The translations under genes were made by a program, and so were the position numbers. Source: Paracidovorax anthurii (GTDB lineage Bacteria; Pseudomonadota; Gammaproteobacteria; Burkholderiales; Burkholderiaceae_C). From it: a DNA stretch of 64,000 bases. Shown in pieces: positions 20,005 through 29,419 of this stretch (position 1 is its first letter; every line of letters begins with the position of its first letter). The stretch covers positions 19,341 to 83,340 of the forward strand of contig NZ_QLTA01000019.1 of assembly GCF_003269065.1 (NCBI RefSeq). Reading direction: 5' to 3'. The notes beneath the pieces are model-generated. The model did not search any database, had not been told where the DNA came from, and saw only the letters and a list, made by a program, of their open reading frames with translations.

Positions 20005-20858
20005 GGCGCCGGGGCGAAATCGGCGCCGAGCCGGTGCCATCCGGGCAGCGACGGATCGGCCCCGGCGAGCGCGGGGCCCCGGAACCACGGCGCCGGCGCA
20101 AACACCGCACGCGCGCCACCCAGGTAGCCCGCCATCGCGCTGAACGAGCTGTTGGCGCAGGCCAGGACATCGGCATTGATCAGGGCCTGCAGCGCCTGTT
20201 CGGCCGTGTCGTTGCCGCCGAGGTGGGTGTCGAGGAACAGGCCGCGGTCCGGTGGCATGAGCGGCGCGAGCAGGGCCCGTGCATGCGCATAGTCATCGGA
20301 GATGACCAGCACGGGCAGTTCGGGCCAGTCGCGCTCCAGCGCCTGCAGCACGCTGCGGTAATAGCCGGCGCCGAGCGGGCCGATCTGCTCGCGGTTGTAG
20401 CGCAAGGCGGCATAGTCGCCGCCCCGGACATGCAGGGCCGCGTAGCGCGACAGGCCTGCGGGGGCCGTGCGCAGCGCCGGGCGCAGCCGTTCACGGGCCT
20501 GCAGCAGCGCCCGCTCGCTGAAATGGCGCGGATGCTGGTAGTAGCCGTAGTGAAAGCGTGCAGGCGTGCTGCCGTCCGCGGAAGAGGCATCGGTGCGCAA
20601 TTGGCCCAGCAGGCGGGCTGCACGCACGAACACCGGTTCGGCGCGCCACAGGCCCTGGGTGCGGCGCAGCGGCAGGCGCAGGTCAGTGAACACCTTGGCC
20701 AGTTCGACCTCGCCGATGGCCTGGTTGCCGCGCACCTTGCGCAGGAAGCTGGTGTCGAGCGCGACATCGGCTCCCGATTCGGCCAACGTCAGTGCGTGCA
20801 GCCATTCGAAGAACTGGTTGCCGAGCCCGCCGCGCAGGAAGACGCGCGTTGTGGTCAT
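20001..20858 (-). CDS. Family 11 glycosyltransferase (alpha-1,2-fucosyltransferase-like)
   Basis: Protein of 285 residues with GT11 hallmarks: the N-terminal GGLGNQFFEW (10-19), a central H143-V-R-G-G-D-Y motif, and a late ANSSFSAMAGYLGG segment. GT11 enzymes transfer L-fucose from GDP-fucose in alpha-1,2 linkage, as in bacterial O-antigens that imitate host glycans. The HVRGGDY form departs slightly from the usual HxRRxDY, so the donor could differ. It is followed by the GT2 gene (4-base overlap) and preceded by the flippase gene with a 12-base gap. No GDP-fucose biosynthesis gene is in the window. Confidence 0.82.
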   Translation of the reverse strand: MTTTRVFLRGGLGNQFFEWLHALTLAESGADVALDTSFLRKVRGNQAIGEVELAKVFTDLRLPLRRTQGLWRAEPVFVRAARLLGQLRTDASSADGSTPARFHYGYYQHPRHFSERALLQARERLRPALRTAPAGLSRYAALHVRGGDYAALRYNREQIGPLGAGYYRSVLQALERDWPELPVLVISDDYAHARALLAPLMPPDRGLFLDTHLGGNDTAEQALQALINADVLACANSSFSAMAGYLGGARAVFAPAPWFRGPALAGADPSLPGWHRLGADFAPAP

Positions 20859-20870
20859 GTTTTTTTCCGG

Positions 20871-22148
20871 TCAGTGGACACGATGGAGTTGGAAGAGACC
20901 GGGCAGGCTCGCAATGAGAGCGACAAGATTGATGACCAGCCAGCCCGACGTTGCGCCGACCACCCCGAAGCGGGCGACCATGATGGGAATGATCAGCAGG
21001 CACAGCGCGCCGGTCAGCACATTGATCTGGAAGATGCGGTCGATTTTGCCGTGCACGAGCCAGTGGGTATAGCCGATGTTGTAGAACGCATTGAGGATGG
21101 CTCCGACCAGAAGCCACCCCAGCAAGGGATAGACGACCGCTGCGGCATGCGCGTCCTTGAGCCACCATTGCAGCAGTGCAGGACCAGGGACCGCGTAGAC
21201 CATCACGCCCGAGGCGGCGATCACCGCGATGGCGCCGAACAGCCGCAGGTACAGGCGCCCCAGCGCCATCGGATCTGCCTTGAGTCTGAGGGCGCGCGGC
21301 AGCACGGCCTGCATCAAAGGATAGGTCAGCAGGAACAGGCCGCCCGCCGCCGACGAGGCGATCACGTAGTAGCCGAAGTCCGCGATCGGGACCAGGTTGC
21401 TGAGCAGCAGCTTGTCCAGTTGCATCGTGAGCGCGCCCAGGCCCGAGGCGACCGCAAGGCCGGCAACCGCAGGCCAGGCCTGGCGGATCACCTCGCCGTG
21501 CCAGCGGGCGTCGCGGCGCCGCGTGCCGGTCGCGGACCAGGCGGCGCGGGCGCGCAGCGCGGTCTCGAACAGCCCGGCGGCGACGTGCCAGACCAGATAG
21601 ACCGTCAGTGACGGCCAGCAGGTCACGGCCAGCACGGCGCCGCCATGGCGAAGCAGCGTGGCGATGAGCAGGATCTTGTTGAGGGTGACCTGATGCTCCG
21701 TGCCCACGAGGAGGCTGCGGTAGAGCGAGCCCGGGAACATGGTTGCGAAGATCGCGGCCGCACCGAAGACCGCAGCATGGCCGCTGGCCTGCGCCGCTGC
21801 ATCCAGGTGGAGCCAGTGGCGCGCGATGGGCCCTGCGAGCAGGGCCAGTCCGAGGCAGATCAGGAGCGCCAGCGCCCAGTAAAAGCGCTCGAACCCGTAC
21901 AACAGGGTCGCTGTGCGCGGCTTCACGGCGCCTTCGCCGGCGGAGCGCAGCGAGATCTCGCGCACCAGGGCCTGGCTCATGCCCGCGTCGAGCAGGTTGA
22001 GCACGGCCTGCAGCGTGGTGACGAAGCCCACGAAGCCGAACTGCTGCGGGCCGAGCGCGGCGAGATACCAGGGCAGGGCCAGGATGGGCGCGAGCGCGAC
22101 GGCTCCCGAACCGACGTAGTTCGCCAGGATGTTGCGCTCAAGGGACAT
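20871..22148 (-). CDS. Wzx-like polysaccharide flippase
   Basis: Polytopic membrane protein of 425 residues with about 12 hydrophobic segments, starting MSLERNILANYVGSGAVAL. The N-terminal pattern (YLAALGPQQFGFVGFVTTLQAVLNLLDAGM) and the later LTMQLDKLLLSNLVPIADFGYYV are typical of the polysaccharide-transport (Wzx/RfbX) branch of MATE-like flippases. It would move undecaprenyl-linked repeat units across the inner membrane. Neighbouring transferase genes support this. No Wzy polymerase gene is present in the cluster, so the product may be a single unit or be finished by genes elsewhere. Confidence 0.85.
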   Translation of the reverse strand: MSLERNILANYVGSGAVALAPILALPWYLAALGPQQFGFVGFVTTLQAVLNLLDAGMSQALVREISLRSAGEGAVKPRTATLLYGFERFYWALALLICLGLALLAGPIARHWLHLDAAAQASGHAAVFGAAAIFATMFPGSLYRSLLVGTEHQVTLNKILLIATLLRHGGAVLAVTCWPSLTVYLVWHVAAGLFETALRARAAWSATGTRRRDARWHGEVIRQAWPAVAGLAVASGLGALTMQLDKLLLSNLVPIADFGYYVIASSAAGGLFLLTYPLMQAVLPRALRLKADPMALGRLYLRLFGAIAVIAASGVMVYAVPGPALLQWWLKDAHAAAVVYPLLGWLLVGAILNAFYNIGYTHWLVHGKIDRIFQINVLTGALCLLIIPIMVARFGVVGATSGWLVINLVALIASLPGLFQLHRVH

Positions 22149-22301
22149 GGGGGGGCGTGGCGCCTGCGTGAAGACCCGGCCGGCATGGCGCGCATCGACC
22201 TGGAGCTGCGGGATGGCCTGCTTCCTGGCCGGCCCTGTCGGTCTTGCCTGGAAGCACCCGGGGTACAGGCCGGGCCGCCAATCGTTGCCGGTCAGCCGTT
22301 T

Positions 22302-23612
22302 TCACCGCGCTCCAAACCCCGTCAATACCGTGCGCACCGTTTTGTAGCCAATGAGCAGGTCCAGCGCCATGGAGCAGTGCGCCACGTAGTAGAGGTCGTA
22401 GCTCAGTTTGATGGCGGTCTGCTCGGCGCTGTCGGCGTAGCCCTGCTGCACCTGCGCCCAGCCCGTGAGGCCGGGGCGCACCAGGTGGCGGTAGGGGTAG
22501 GTCGGCATGGCGGCCGCAAAATCCTGCGCGAACTGCACCTGCTCGGGGCGAGGGCCGATCAGGCTCATGTCGCCGCGCAGCACATTCCAGAGCTGGGGCA
22601 GCTCGTCCAGCCGGGTACGGCGGATGAAGCGGCCCACGCGCGTGATGCGGTCATCCTGCTGGCGCGCGAACTGCGCGGTGCGGTCGGCGGGCTCGTGGCG
22701 CATGCTGCGCAATTTCCAGATGCGGAACGTGCGCCCGTGGCGGCCCATGCGCGGCTGCGAGTACAGCATGGGGCCCGGCGAGTCGAACTTCACGGCCAGC
22801 CCCGCGCCCAGGCACAACGCGAGCCACACCGGCAGGGAGATCAGGGTCAGGCCCAGGTCCAGCAAGCGCTTGGCGATGTCGTAGGCGGGGTGGCTGGCCA
22901 GTTGCCACAAGTCCTGCTCGCCCAGCGAGCCGGTGATCTTGCGGCCCGACAGCATTTCCGCCGCCGCTTCGGTGCTGTAGAGCGGCACGCGCTGGAGCTT
23001 GAGTTCGCTCACCCATTGCAGGCGCTGCATGTCTGCATCGACCAGCCGGTCGATCACCACGCCGTCCACGCCCATGCGCTGTGCGGGAGCGGGCAGGCCG
23101 CCCGTCCAGCTGACCAGGCGCAACTGGCTGTCGCGCTGTTCCTGGGGGCGGAGCATCTGGCGCAGCGCGGGGGGAGTGCCCGCATCGAGATAGGCCAGGT
23201 GCAGCGTGCGGCGGCGGCCCCAGAGCCCGTGCCCGCACAGCAGCCAGGCCAATGCCAGCACGTAGGCCAGCAGGACGGCACCGCGCGAGTAAGGCTCTTG
23301 CAGCAGCGCGAAACCCAGCGGCGCCAGCAGAAACGCCACCGTGGTCACCACCAGCAGGAAGCCGCCCTGTTCCAGGGGCGGCAGGTGGGCACCCTGGTGC
23401 AGCCAGCGCGCCGCGAGCAGGTAGGGCACGGCGCACCACAGCACGGTGGAGGGAAACAGTGGCGTGACCCAGCCCGCGTCCTCCATCTGGCGTGCCACGG
23501 CGTAGCCCAGCGCCTGCGTCAGCAGGCCCAGCAGACTCCACCAGAGCAGGGCGTTGCCACGCCGCGTGGGGGCGGGCGCTGTGGTGGGGCGGGGCGTACC
23601 GGAAGAGGTCAT
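22302..23612 (-). CDS. Polyprenyl-phosphate sugar-1-phosphate transferase
   Basis: Membrane protein of 436 residues that probably starts glycan assembly by placing a sugar phosphate on undecaprenyl phosphate. Four N-terminal membrane segments (about 22-130) and a central soluble part precede the bacterial sugar transferase domain (about 245-436): YDIAKRLLDLGLTLISLP, FDSPGPMLYSQPRMG, FRIWKLRSM, RRTRLDELPQLWNVLRGDMS, LIGPRPEQ and PGLTGWAQVQ. This is the WcaJ/PssY type. Start overlaps the GT4 gene stop (ATGA). A 153-base gap without a gene separates it from the flippase. Confidence 0.92.
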   Translation of the reverse strand: MTSSGTPRPTTAPAPTRRGNALLWWSLLGLLTQALGYAVARQMEDAGWVTPLFPSTVLWCAVPYLLAARWLHQGAHLPPLEQGGFLLVVTTVAFLLAPLGFALLQEPYSRGAVLLAYVLALAWLLCGHGLWGRRRTLHLAYLDAGTPPALRQMLRPQEQRDSQLRLVSWTGGLPAPAQRMGVDGVVIDRLVDADMQRLQWVSELKLQRVPLYSTEAAAEMLSGRKITGSLGEQDLWQLASHPAYDIAKRLLDLGLTLISLPVWLALCLGAGLAVKFDSPGPMLYSQPRMGRHGRTFRIWKLRSMRHEPADRTAQFARQQDDRITRVGRFIRRTRLDELPQLWNVLRGDMSLIGPRPEQVQFAQDFAAAMPTYPYRHLVRPGLTGWAQVQQGYADSAEQTAIKLSYDLYYVAHCSMALDLLIGYKTVRTVLTGFGAR

Positions 23613-24712
23613 GCAAGGGCCTGGATGTAGATGGCGAGTATGGCCGACGCCATGTGTTCGGGGGTATGGCGCTCTTCGTACCGCGTGCGGGCCGCCCGGC
23701 CCAGGCGCTCGCGCAGCGCGGAGCTGCGGGCCAGGCGTTCCAGGGCGTGGGCGATGGCCTCCACCTCGTTGGGGACCAGGGCGCCGTGCTGTTCGCCGGG
23801 GAGCAGCTCGCCGATGCCCGGCAAATGGCTGGCCACGATGGGAAGGCCCGCACGCATGGCTTCGATCACCGAGATGGGCAAGCCCTCGTGGTCGGACAGC
23901 AGCACGAAGATGCTGTGCCGGGCGAGGCGCCGGGGCACGTCATCCGCATCGCCCACGAAGCCGACCTGGTGCAATGCCAATTGGTGCGCCTGCGCTTGCA
24001 AGGCCACGCGACCCGGGCCGTCGCCGATGATGCTGGCGGGCACCTCGTGCCCCAGGGCATCGCGCAGCCGGGCCAGGGCGTGCAGTAGCAGATCGGGGCG
24101 CTTGGGCGCGGCCAGCCGGGCCACCATGGCGATGCACGCGGGTTCGAGCCCGGGCTGCGCCCGGTGGCCGTCGTCTTCCACGGCATTGGGCACGACGGTT
24201 TGCCGGCCAGCCTGCACCGGCAAGCCTTGCGCAAGCTGCAGTTCATGCGCCGATACGCACACCAGGTGCTGCGTCCACCGCGCCAGCAGCCATTCGCAGC
24301 ACCAGGCCACGGTGCGGCGCAGCCAGGGCGCCTCGGGCTTGAAGGCAAACCCGTGCACGGTATAGACCACGGGCTTGCGGCACAGCCTGCCCGCAAGGCG
24401 CGCCACCACGCCGGCCACGGCGCTGTGGGCGTGCAGCACATCGGGTTCGTGCTGGCGGATCAGCGCACGCAGTTCCAGGACCGAGCGGCACAGGTGCCAG
24501 GGCGCCAGTGAATTGCGCAGGCTGGGCGCGCGGTGGACGGGGAGCCCCAAGGCGTGCAGATCGCTTTCGAGTGGCGCGGGCTCGGTGCCGCCGATGACGG
24601 CGCTGAAGCGGACTTGCGGGGCGAGTGCCCGGCACAGGGTGCGCACGTGGGTCTGGGCGCCACCCCGTTCGCCTTTGGTGATGACCTGCATCACCTTCGG
24701 TTCAGCCGCCAT
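23609..24712 (-). CDS. Family 4 glycosyltransferase
   Basis: GT-B fold transferase of 367 residues. The N-terminal Rossmann part has KVMQVITKGERGGAQTHVRTL and DVLHAHSAVAG; the C-terminal donor-binding domain has VARLAAPKRPDLLLHALARL, IIGDGPGR and the E-x7-E region HEGLPISVIEAMRAGLPIVAS, typical of GT4 enzymes. It is the first gene of the minus-strand glycan cluster and overlaps the sugar transferase gene by four bases. It likely adds an early sugar to the lipid-linked intermediate; the specific sugar is unknown. Confidence 0.9.
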   Translation of the reverse strand: MAAEPKVMQVITKGERGGAQTHVRTLCRALAPQVRFSAVIGGTEPAPLESDLHALGLPVHRAPSLRNSLAPWHLCRSVLELRALIRQHEPDVLHAHSAVAGVVARLAGRLCRKPVVYTVHGFAFKPEAPWLRRTVAWCCEWLLARWTQHLVCVSAHELQLAQGLPVQAGRQTVVPNAVEDDGHRAQPGLEPACIAMVARLAAPKRPDLLLHALARLRDALGHEVPASIIGDGPGRVALQAQAHQLALHQVGFVGDADDVPRRLARHSIFVLLSDHEGLPISVIEAMRAGLPIVASHLPGIGELLPGEQHGALVPNEVEAIAHALERLARSSALRERLGRAARTRYEERHTPEHMASAILAIYIQALA

Positions 24713-24852
24713 GTTCTATCTGGAATGTGTTGTCGCCATGGAGGGATCGCATCGCCCTGCGAAAGTGTGTGGGTGCACGCACGGCGCCGTGTGTCTTGAA
24801 GGTGGGCGTACTGTGATGCGTTTCGCGACCCTTTTCATGGCGTCGGCGGCCC

Positions 24853-25518
24853 CTAGCTCGCAATACCCGTGCGGTCCAGCACGTCGCCCACCAGTTCCAG
24901 CCGCAGCAGCGGGCTTTCGAGCTGCATGAGCTGCTGCTTCAGGTCGAGCGGCACGGGCAGCAGCTCGCACCAGCGGTTGGCCACCCAGCCGCAATCGTCC
25001 AGTTGCGCCGCCAGGGGCACGGCCAGGCCAGGGTCGTCCGGGCTGCGGTCGCGCAGCCGCGCCAGCACCTGCTCCAGGGCCGATGCGGTCTTGCGCAGGT
25101 CTTCGGGCACCGGGATCGCGGCGTCCGGCGGCAGTTGCTCCACGTCGGCGATCCAGAGGCCGTGGGGCAGCAGGTGGCGGCGCACGATGCGAAAGCGCTC
25201 CGACCCTTGCGCCCGCAGGGCGATGAGGCCGGGGTGCGATGCGTCCAGGTCGGCGATGGCGGCGAGCGTGCCGACATCGTGGAATTGCTCCGGCGCCGCC
25301 CCTGGCTGGCGCACCTCGTGGCCGTCCGTCAGGGCCACCACCCCGAAGGGCGCGCCGGTCTGGCGGCACTTGCGCACCATGTCGAGGTAGCGCACCTCGA
25401 AGACGCGCAACGCCAGCTGCCCTCCCGGAAAGAGCACCGTGCCGAGCGGGAACAGCGGCAGCGATGTCAGGGTGAGCGGCGGGGTGGGGGGCTCGGAGGG
25501 GGGCGGGGCGAAGGTCAT
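24853..25518 (-). CDS. LON-substrate-binding-domain protein
   Basis: Cytoplasmic protein of 221 residues consisting of an isolated Lon N-terminal (LAN) domain: LPLFPLGTVLFPGGQLALRVFEVRYLDM, then GVVALTDG, GTLAAIADL and GSERFRIVRRHL. There is no ATPase or protease part. Such stand-alone proteins are common in betaproteobacteria; their role is not established, though substrate recognition for proteolysis is often supposed. It lies between the glycan cluster and a divergently placed YggT gene. Confidence 0.85.
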   Translation of the reverse strand: MTFAPPPSEPPTPPLTLTSLPLFPLGTVLFPGGQLALRVFEVRYLDMVRKCRQTGAPFGVVALTDGHEVRQPGAAPEQFHDVGTLAAIADLDASHPGLIALRAQGSERFRIVRRHLLPHGLWIADVEQLPPDAAIPVPEDLRKTASALEQVLARLRDRSPDDPGLAVPLAAQLDDCGWVANRWCELLPVPLDLKQQLMQLESPLLRLELVGDVLDRTGIAS

Positions 25519-25590
25519 GGTCGCCAGTATGGCCCGCTATCATCCCATGGCGAAACAGGCCCGCGACGGGTCTTTACATGACGAGGTTTC

Positions 25591-26136
25591 ATGCTTTTCC
25601 AGATCGCATCTTTCTTGCTGGACGTGGTAGGCGGGCTGCTCACCGGCGCCTGCCTGCTGCGTCTCTACATGCAACTGCAGCGCGTCCCTTTCTCCAACCC
25701 GATTGGGCGGCTGGTGTTCGCGCTCAGCGACTGGCTCGTGCTGCCGCTGCGCCGGGTCGTGCCCACGGCGGGGCGCTGGGACTGGGCGAGCCTCGTGGGC
25801 GGGCTGCTGATCCAGTTCGTTCAGTACCTGCTTCTCTGGCTGCTGCTCGGCGGCGGCATGGGGCTGACCTGGCTGCCCTGGCTGGCGGTGTTCGGGCTGG
25901 CGCGGGTGGCGGTGTCCGGCCTGATGGGCCTGCTCATCGTGTGCGCCGTGCTGTCGTGGGTGCAGACACGCTCGCCGCTCTCGGACGTCATCACGCGGCT
26001 CTGCGACCCGGTGCTGCGGCCGCTGCGGCGCGTGATCCCGTTGCTGGGCGGGGTGGACCTGTCTCCCCTCGTGGCCATCGTGGGCCTACAGGTCGTCATG
26101 ATCGTGCTCGGCCACCTGCAGAATGCGGTGCTGTAG
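25591..26136 (+). CDS. YggT family membrane protein
   Basis: Integral membrane protein of 181 residues with two YGGT repeats, each a pair of membrane helices followed by a proline-rich PL/RRV-x-P motif: SDWLVLPLRRVVPTAGRWDW (about 46-65) and CDPVLRPLRRVIPLLGGVDL (about 138-157). YggT proteins have been linked to osmotic tolerance and membrane biology; the mechanism is unknown. It is convergent with accD, separated by a copy of the CATGTCGCCGT repeat. Confidence 0.88.
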   Translation: MLFQIASFLLDVVGGLLTGACLLRLYMQLQRVPFSNPIGRLVFALSDWLVLPLRRVVPTAGRWDWASLVGGLLIQFVQYLLLWLLLGGGMGLTWLPWLAVFGLARVAVSGLMGLLIVCAVLSWVQTRSPLSDVITRLCDPVLRPLRRVIPLLGGVDLSPLVAIVGLQVVMIVLGHLQNAVL

Positions 26137-26176
26137 CAGCGACTGGCCAGAAGCCGGAAGCGGCGCCCCCGGCGCC

Positions 26177-26253
26177 TACTTGCATGAGAAATAGCTGCCA
26201 TGTCGCTGAATCCAGGACGTCGGCAGCTATCTTTTTGATAGCGCAGTGTGCCG
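26177..26253 (+). repeat. CATGTCGCCGT-family intergenic repeat, copy 3
   Basis: Located between the convergent YggT gene and accD. It has a variant core CATGTCGCTG (26199-26208) flanked by AAATAGCTGCC and its near complement GGCAGCTAT, then TTTTTGATAGC, so the ends can pair into a hairpin that may also terminate both genes. Confidence 0.6.
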
Positions 26254-26260
26254 GGGCCGC

Positions 26261-27133
26261 TCAGGCCACGGAATCGGCGGGCAGGCGCTGCAGCATCGCG
26301 AGGCTCTTGGCCACCGTGCTGCGCAGCTCGCGCCGGTCGCAGATGAAGTCCACCGCGCCCTTGGTCTGCAGGAACTCGGCGCGCTGGAAGCCTTCAGGCA
26401 GGGTGACGCGCACGGTGGATTCGATCACGCGCGGCCCGGCGAAGCCGATCAGTGCCTTGGGCTCGGCGATCACGATGTCGCCCACGAACGCGAAGCCGGC
26501 CGACACGCCGCCCATGGTCGGGTCGGTGAGCACGCTCACGTAGGGCAGGCCCTTCTTGGCCAGCCGTGTGAGGGCCGCGTTGGTCTTGGCCATCTGCATG
26601 AGCGAGAGCAGGCCTTCCTGCATGCGCGCGCCGCCCGTGGCGGTGAAGCAGATGAAGGGCACCTTCTGCTCGATGGCGGTCTCGACGCCGCGCACGAAGC
26701 GCTCGCCCACCACGCTGCCCATGGAGCCGCCCATGAAATCGAACTCGAAGCAGGCCACCACCACGTTGATGCTCTTGACCGAGCCGCCCATCACCACCAG
26801 TGCGTCGGTCTCGCCGGTGTTCTCCAGGGCTTCCTTCAGGCGCTCGGTGTACTTGCGGCTGTCCTTGAACTTGAGCGCGTCCACCGGCAGCACTTCCTGG
26901 CCGATCTCGTAGCGGCCTTCCGGATCGAGGAAGGCGTCCAGGCGCGGACGGGCATTGATGCGGTGGTGGTGGCTGCAGTGCGGGCACACGTTCTGGTTGT
27001 GCTCCAGATCGGTCTTGTAGAGCACCGTCTCGCAGCTCGGGCACTTGATCCAGAGCCCCTCGGGCACCTGGCGGCGCTCCGTCGGGTCGGACTGCTGGAT
27101 CTTGGACGGCAGGAGTTTTTCAAGCCAGGACAT
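26261..27133 (-). CDS. accD: Acetyl-CoA carboxylase carboxyltransferase subunit beta
   Basis: Transfers the carboxyl group from biotin to acetyl-CoA to form malonyl-CoA, with AccA. The protein has 290 residues. The N-terminal zinc ribbon uses C31, C34, C50 and C53 (CPSC...CPHC). The crotonase-like domain includes [32 protein letters not shown] and [19 protein letters not shown]. The start at 27133 follows AGAGGAA and gives the usual [13 protein letters not shown]-terminus. It comes last in the trpFBA-accD order, with repeat copy B in the gap to trpA. Confidence 0.97.
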   Translation of the reverse strand: MSWLEKLLPSKIQQSDPTERRQVPEGLWIKCPSCETVLYKTDLEHNQNVCPHCSHHHRINARPRLDAFLDPEGRYEIGQEVLPVDALKFKDSRKYTERLKEALENTGETDALVVMGGSVKSINVVVACFEFDFMGGSMGSVVGERFVRGVETAIEQKVPFICFTATGGARMQEGLLSLMQMAKTNAALTRLAKKGLPYVSVLTDPTMGGVSAGFAFVGDIVIAEPKALIGFAGPRVIESTVRVTLPEGFQRAEFLQTKGAVDFICDRRELRSTVAKSLAMLQRLPADSVA

Positions 27134-27191
27134 GTGTATTCCTCTAGATGAATGGCAGGTCGCAGCACGCAACCTTCAAAACCGGCGCGGC

Positions 27192-27296
27192 CCAGGCGAG
27201 GGACGCCGCGGAACCGGCTCCGCCGGGCCGCTGGCGTCGTCCCCCTTCCCGCGCGAAGCGCGAGAGAAGGGGGAAGCGGCAAAGCCGCTCAGGGGG
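27192..27296 (-). repeat. Dispersed GC-rich intergenic repeat, copy B
   Basis: On the minus strand it begins CCCCCTGAGCGGC, continues with a CTTCCCCCTT / AAGGGGG stem, then GACGACGCCAGCGGCC and CCGCGGCGTC, in the same order as copy A at 9880-9972. It fills most of the trpA-accD gap. Confidence 0.65.
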
Positions 27297-27308
27297 ATGC
27301 GCCCCATT

Positions 27309-28154
27309 TTATGCGTCGAGCGCCTTGCGCACCCCGCGCAGGAAGTCGATGGCGAGCGGCACCACCTTCTCGTGGGGCTGGTCGTCCAGCAACTGGATGA
27401 TGCGGCTGCCGATCACCACGGCGTCCGCCACGCGGCCAATGGCCTGCGCGGTGGCCGCGTCGCGGATGCCGAAGCCCACGCCCACGGGGATGTGCACGTG
27501 GCGGCGGATCACCGGCAGCATGGCCTCGACGGCCGAGGTGTCGAGCGCGCCCGAGCCGGTCACGCCCTTGAGCGAGACGTAGTACACGTAGCCGCTCGCC
27601 ACGCGCGCCACCTGCTGCATGCGGGTCTCGGTGCTGGTGGGCGCGAGCAGGAAGATCAGGTCCATGCCGTGCGCGCGCAGCCGGGCCGCGAAGTCTTCGC
27701 ATTCCTCGGGCGGGTAGTCCACGATGAGCACGCCGTCCACGCCGGCCTGCGCGGCATCGCGCACGAAGGCGCCATCGCCGTGGACCTGGTCGTAGCGCTC
27801 CACCGGGTTGGCATAGCCCATGAGCACCACGGGCGTCTTGGTGTTGCGCTGGCGGAACTCGCGCACGTGGCCCAGCACCTGCGCCATGCCGATGCCCAGC
27901 GACAGGGCCTTTTCGCCCGCTTTCTGGATCACCGGCCCGTCGGCCATGGGGTCGGAGAAGGGCACGCCCAGCTCGATGATGTCGGCGCCGGCCTCCACCA
28001 TGCCGTGCATGAGCGCTGGCGTGATGTCGGCGAAGGGGAAGCCGGCCGTCACGTAGGGGATGAGCGCCTTGCGGCCCTTGGCCTGCAGTTCGGCGAACGT
28101 GGCGGCGATGCGCCCGCCCGTGGCGGAGGGAGGGGTGGTGGTGGAAGCGGTCAT
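27309..28154 (-). CDS. trpA: Tryptophan synthase alpha chain
   Basis: Cleaves indole-3-glycerol phosphate to indole; 281 residues. TIM-barrel signatures: [12 protein letters not shown], the catalytic Glu in [20 protein letters not shown], the second catalytic Asp in [10 protein letters not shown], and the phosphate-binding GVGFGIRDA and VVIGSRIIQ. The start overlaps the trpB stop (ATGA), so the two subunits are translationally coupled as expected for the alpha2-beta2 complex. The same frame is open through trpB upstream, but that part is a shadow. Confidence 0.97.
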   Translation of the reverse strand: MTASTTTPPSATGGRIAATFAELQAKGRKALIPYVTAGFPFADITPALMHGMVEAGADIIELGVPFSDPMADGPVIQKAGEKALSLGIGMAQVLGHVREFRQRNTKTPVVLMGYANPVERYDQVHGDGAFVRDAAQAGVDGVLIVDYPPEECEDFAARLRAHGMDLIFLLAPTSTETRMQQVARVASGYVYYVSLKGVTGSGALDTSAVEAMLPVIRRHVHIPVGVGFGIRDAATAQAIGRVADAVVIGSRIIQLLDDQPHEKVVPLAIDFLRGVRKALDA

Positions 28155-29419
28155 GCGGTGGGGCTCCCCTTCACGGCGTGGCCGCGCATGGAGGGGCGGT
28201 CGTAGAAGTCCACGCCCGAGAGGTCGGCCACGGTGCCGATGTCCTTGTCGCCCCGGCCCGAGAGGTTCACGAGGATGGACTGGTCGGCGCGCATCGTGCG
28301 GGCGAGCTGCAGGGCATAGGCCACGGCATGGCTCGACTCCAGCGCGGGGATGATGCCCTCGGTGCGGCAGAGGTAGTGGAAGGCGTCCAGCGCCTCCTTG
28401 TCGGTGATGCCGACGTATTCGGCGCGGCCGATCTCCTGGAGCCAGGCGTGCTCGGGGCCGACGCCGGGGTAGTCCAGCCCGGCGCTGATGCTGTGCGTCT
28501 CGGTGATCTGGCCGTTCTCGTCCTGCAGGATGAACGTGCGGTTGCCGTGCAGCACGCCGGCGCTGCCGCGCTGCAGCGAGGCCGAGTGCTTGCCGCTGTC
28601 CAGGCCCTCGCCCGCGGCTTCCACGCCGATGAGGCGCGTCTTCTCGTGCGGGATGTAGGGGTGGAAGATGCCCATGGCGTTGCTGCCGCCGCCCACGCAG
28701 GCGATCACCGCGTCGGGGTGCCCGGCGGCGATGTTCTGCGCGGCGAGCATGGCGGGCATCTGCGCGAGGCACTCGGTGCCGATCACGCTCTGGAAGTCGC
28801 GCACCATCATCGGGTAGGGGTGGGGGCCCGCCACGGTGCCGATGATGTAGAAGGTGTCGTCCACGTTGGCCACCCAGTCGCGCATGGCTTCGTTGAGCGC
28901 GTCCTTGAGCGTGCGGCTGCCCGATTCGACGGGCACCACGGTGGCGCCCAGCAGCTTCATGCGATAGACGTTGGGGCTCTGGCGCTTCACGTCCTCCGCG
29001 CCCATGTACACCACGCACTCCAGGCCGTAGCGCGCGCAGATGGTGGCCGTGGCCACGCCGTGCTGGCCCGCGCCGGTTTCGGCGATCACGCGCGGCTTGC
29101 CCATGCGCCGGGCCAGCATCGCCTGGCCGATCACGTTGTTGATCTTGTGCGCGCCGGTGTGGTTCAAGTCCTCGCGCTTGAGGTAGATCTGCGCGCCGCC
29201 CATCTCGCGGCTGGTGCGTGCCGCGTGGTAGATGGGCGAGGGCCGCCCCACGAAGTGCGCCAGTTCACTGTGGAATTCCTTCAGGAAGTCCGGGTCGTTC
29301 TGGTAGCGCGCATAGGCCTCCCGGAGTTCGGTGAGGGCGTGCGTGAGCGTCTCGCTCGCGAAACTGCCGCCATAGCGGCCGAAATGTCCCGAGGCATCGG
29401 GTTGCTGGTAGGAAAGCAT
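28151..29419 (-). CDS. trpB: Tryptophan synthase beta chain
   Basis: PLP enzyme of 422 residues joining indole and serine to make tryptophan. The PLP lysine is K92 in [10 protein letters not shown]; the glycine-rich phosphate site [10 protein letters not shown] and the preceding [13 protein letters not shown] are intact. The ATG at 29419 shares one base with the trpF stop (TGATG). A TTG directly before it is less likely. Order trpF-trpB-trpA is the betaproteobacterial arrangement. Confidence 0.97.
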   Translation of the reverse strand: MLSYQQPDASGHFGRYGGSFASETLTHALTELREAYARYQNDPDFLKEFHSELAHFVGRPSPIYHAARTSREMGGAQIYLKREDLNHTGAHKINNVIGQAMLARRMGKPRVIAETGAGQHGVATATICARYGLECVVYMGAEDVKRQSPNVYRMKLLGATVVPVESGSRTLKDALNEAMRDWVANVDDTFYIIGTVAGPHPYPMMVRDFQSVIGTECLAQMPAMLAAQNIAAGHPDAVIACVGGGSNAMGIFHPYIPHEKTRLIGVEAAGEGLDSGKHSASLQRGSAGVLHGNRTFILQDENGQITETHSISAGLDYPGVGPEHAWLQEIGRAEYVGITDKEALDAFHYLCRTEGIIPALESSHAVAYALQLARTMRADQSILVNLSGRGDKDIGTVADLSGVDFYDRPSMRGHAVKGSPTA

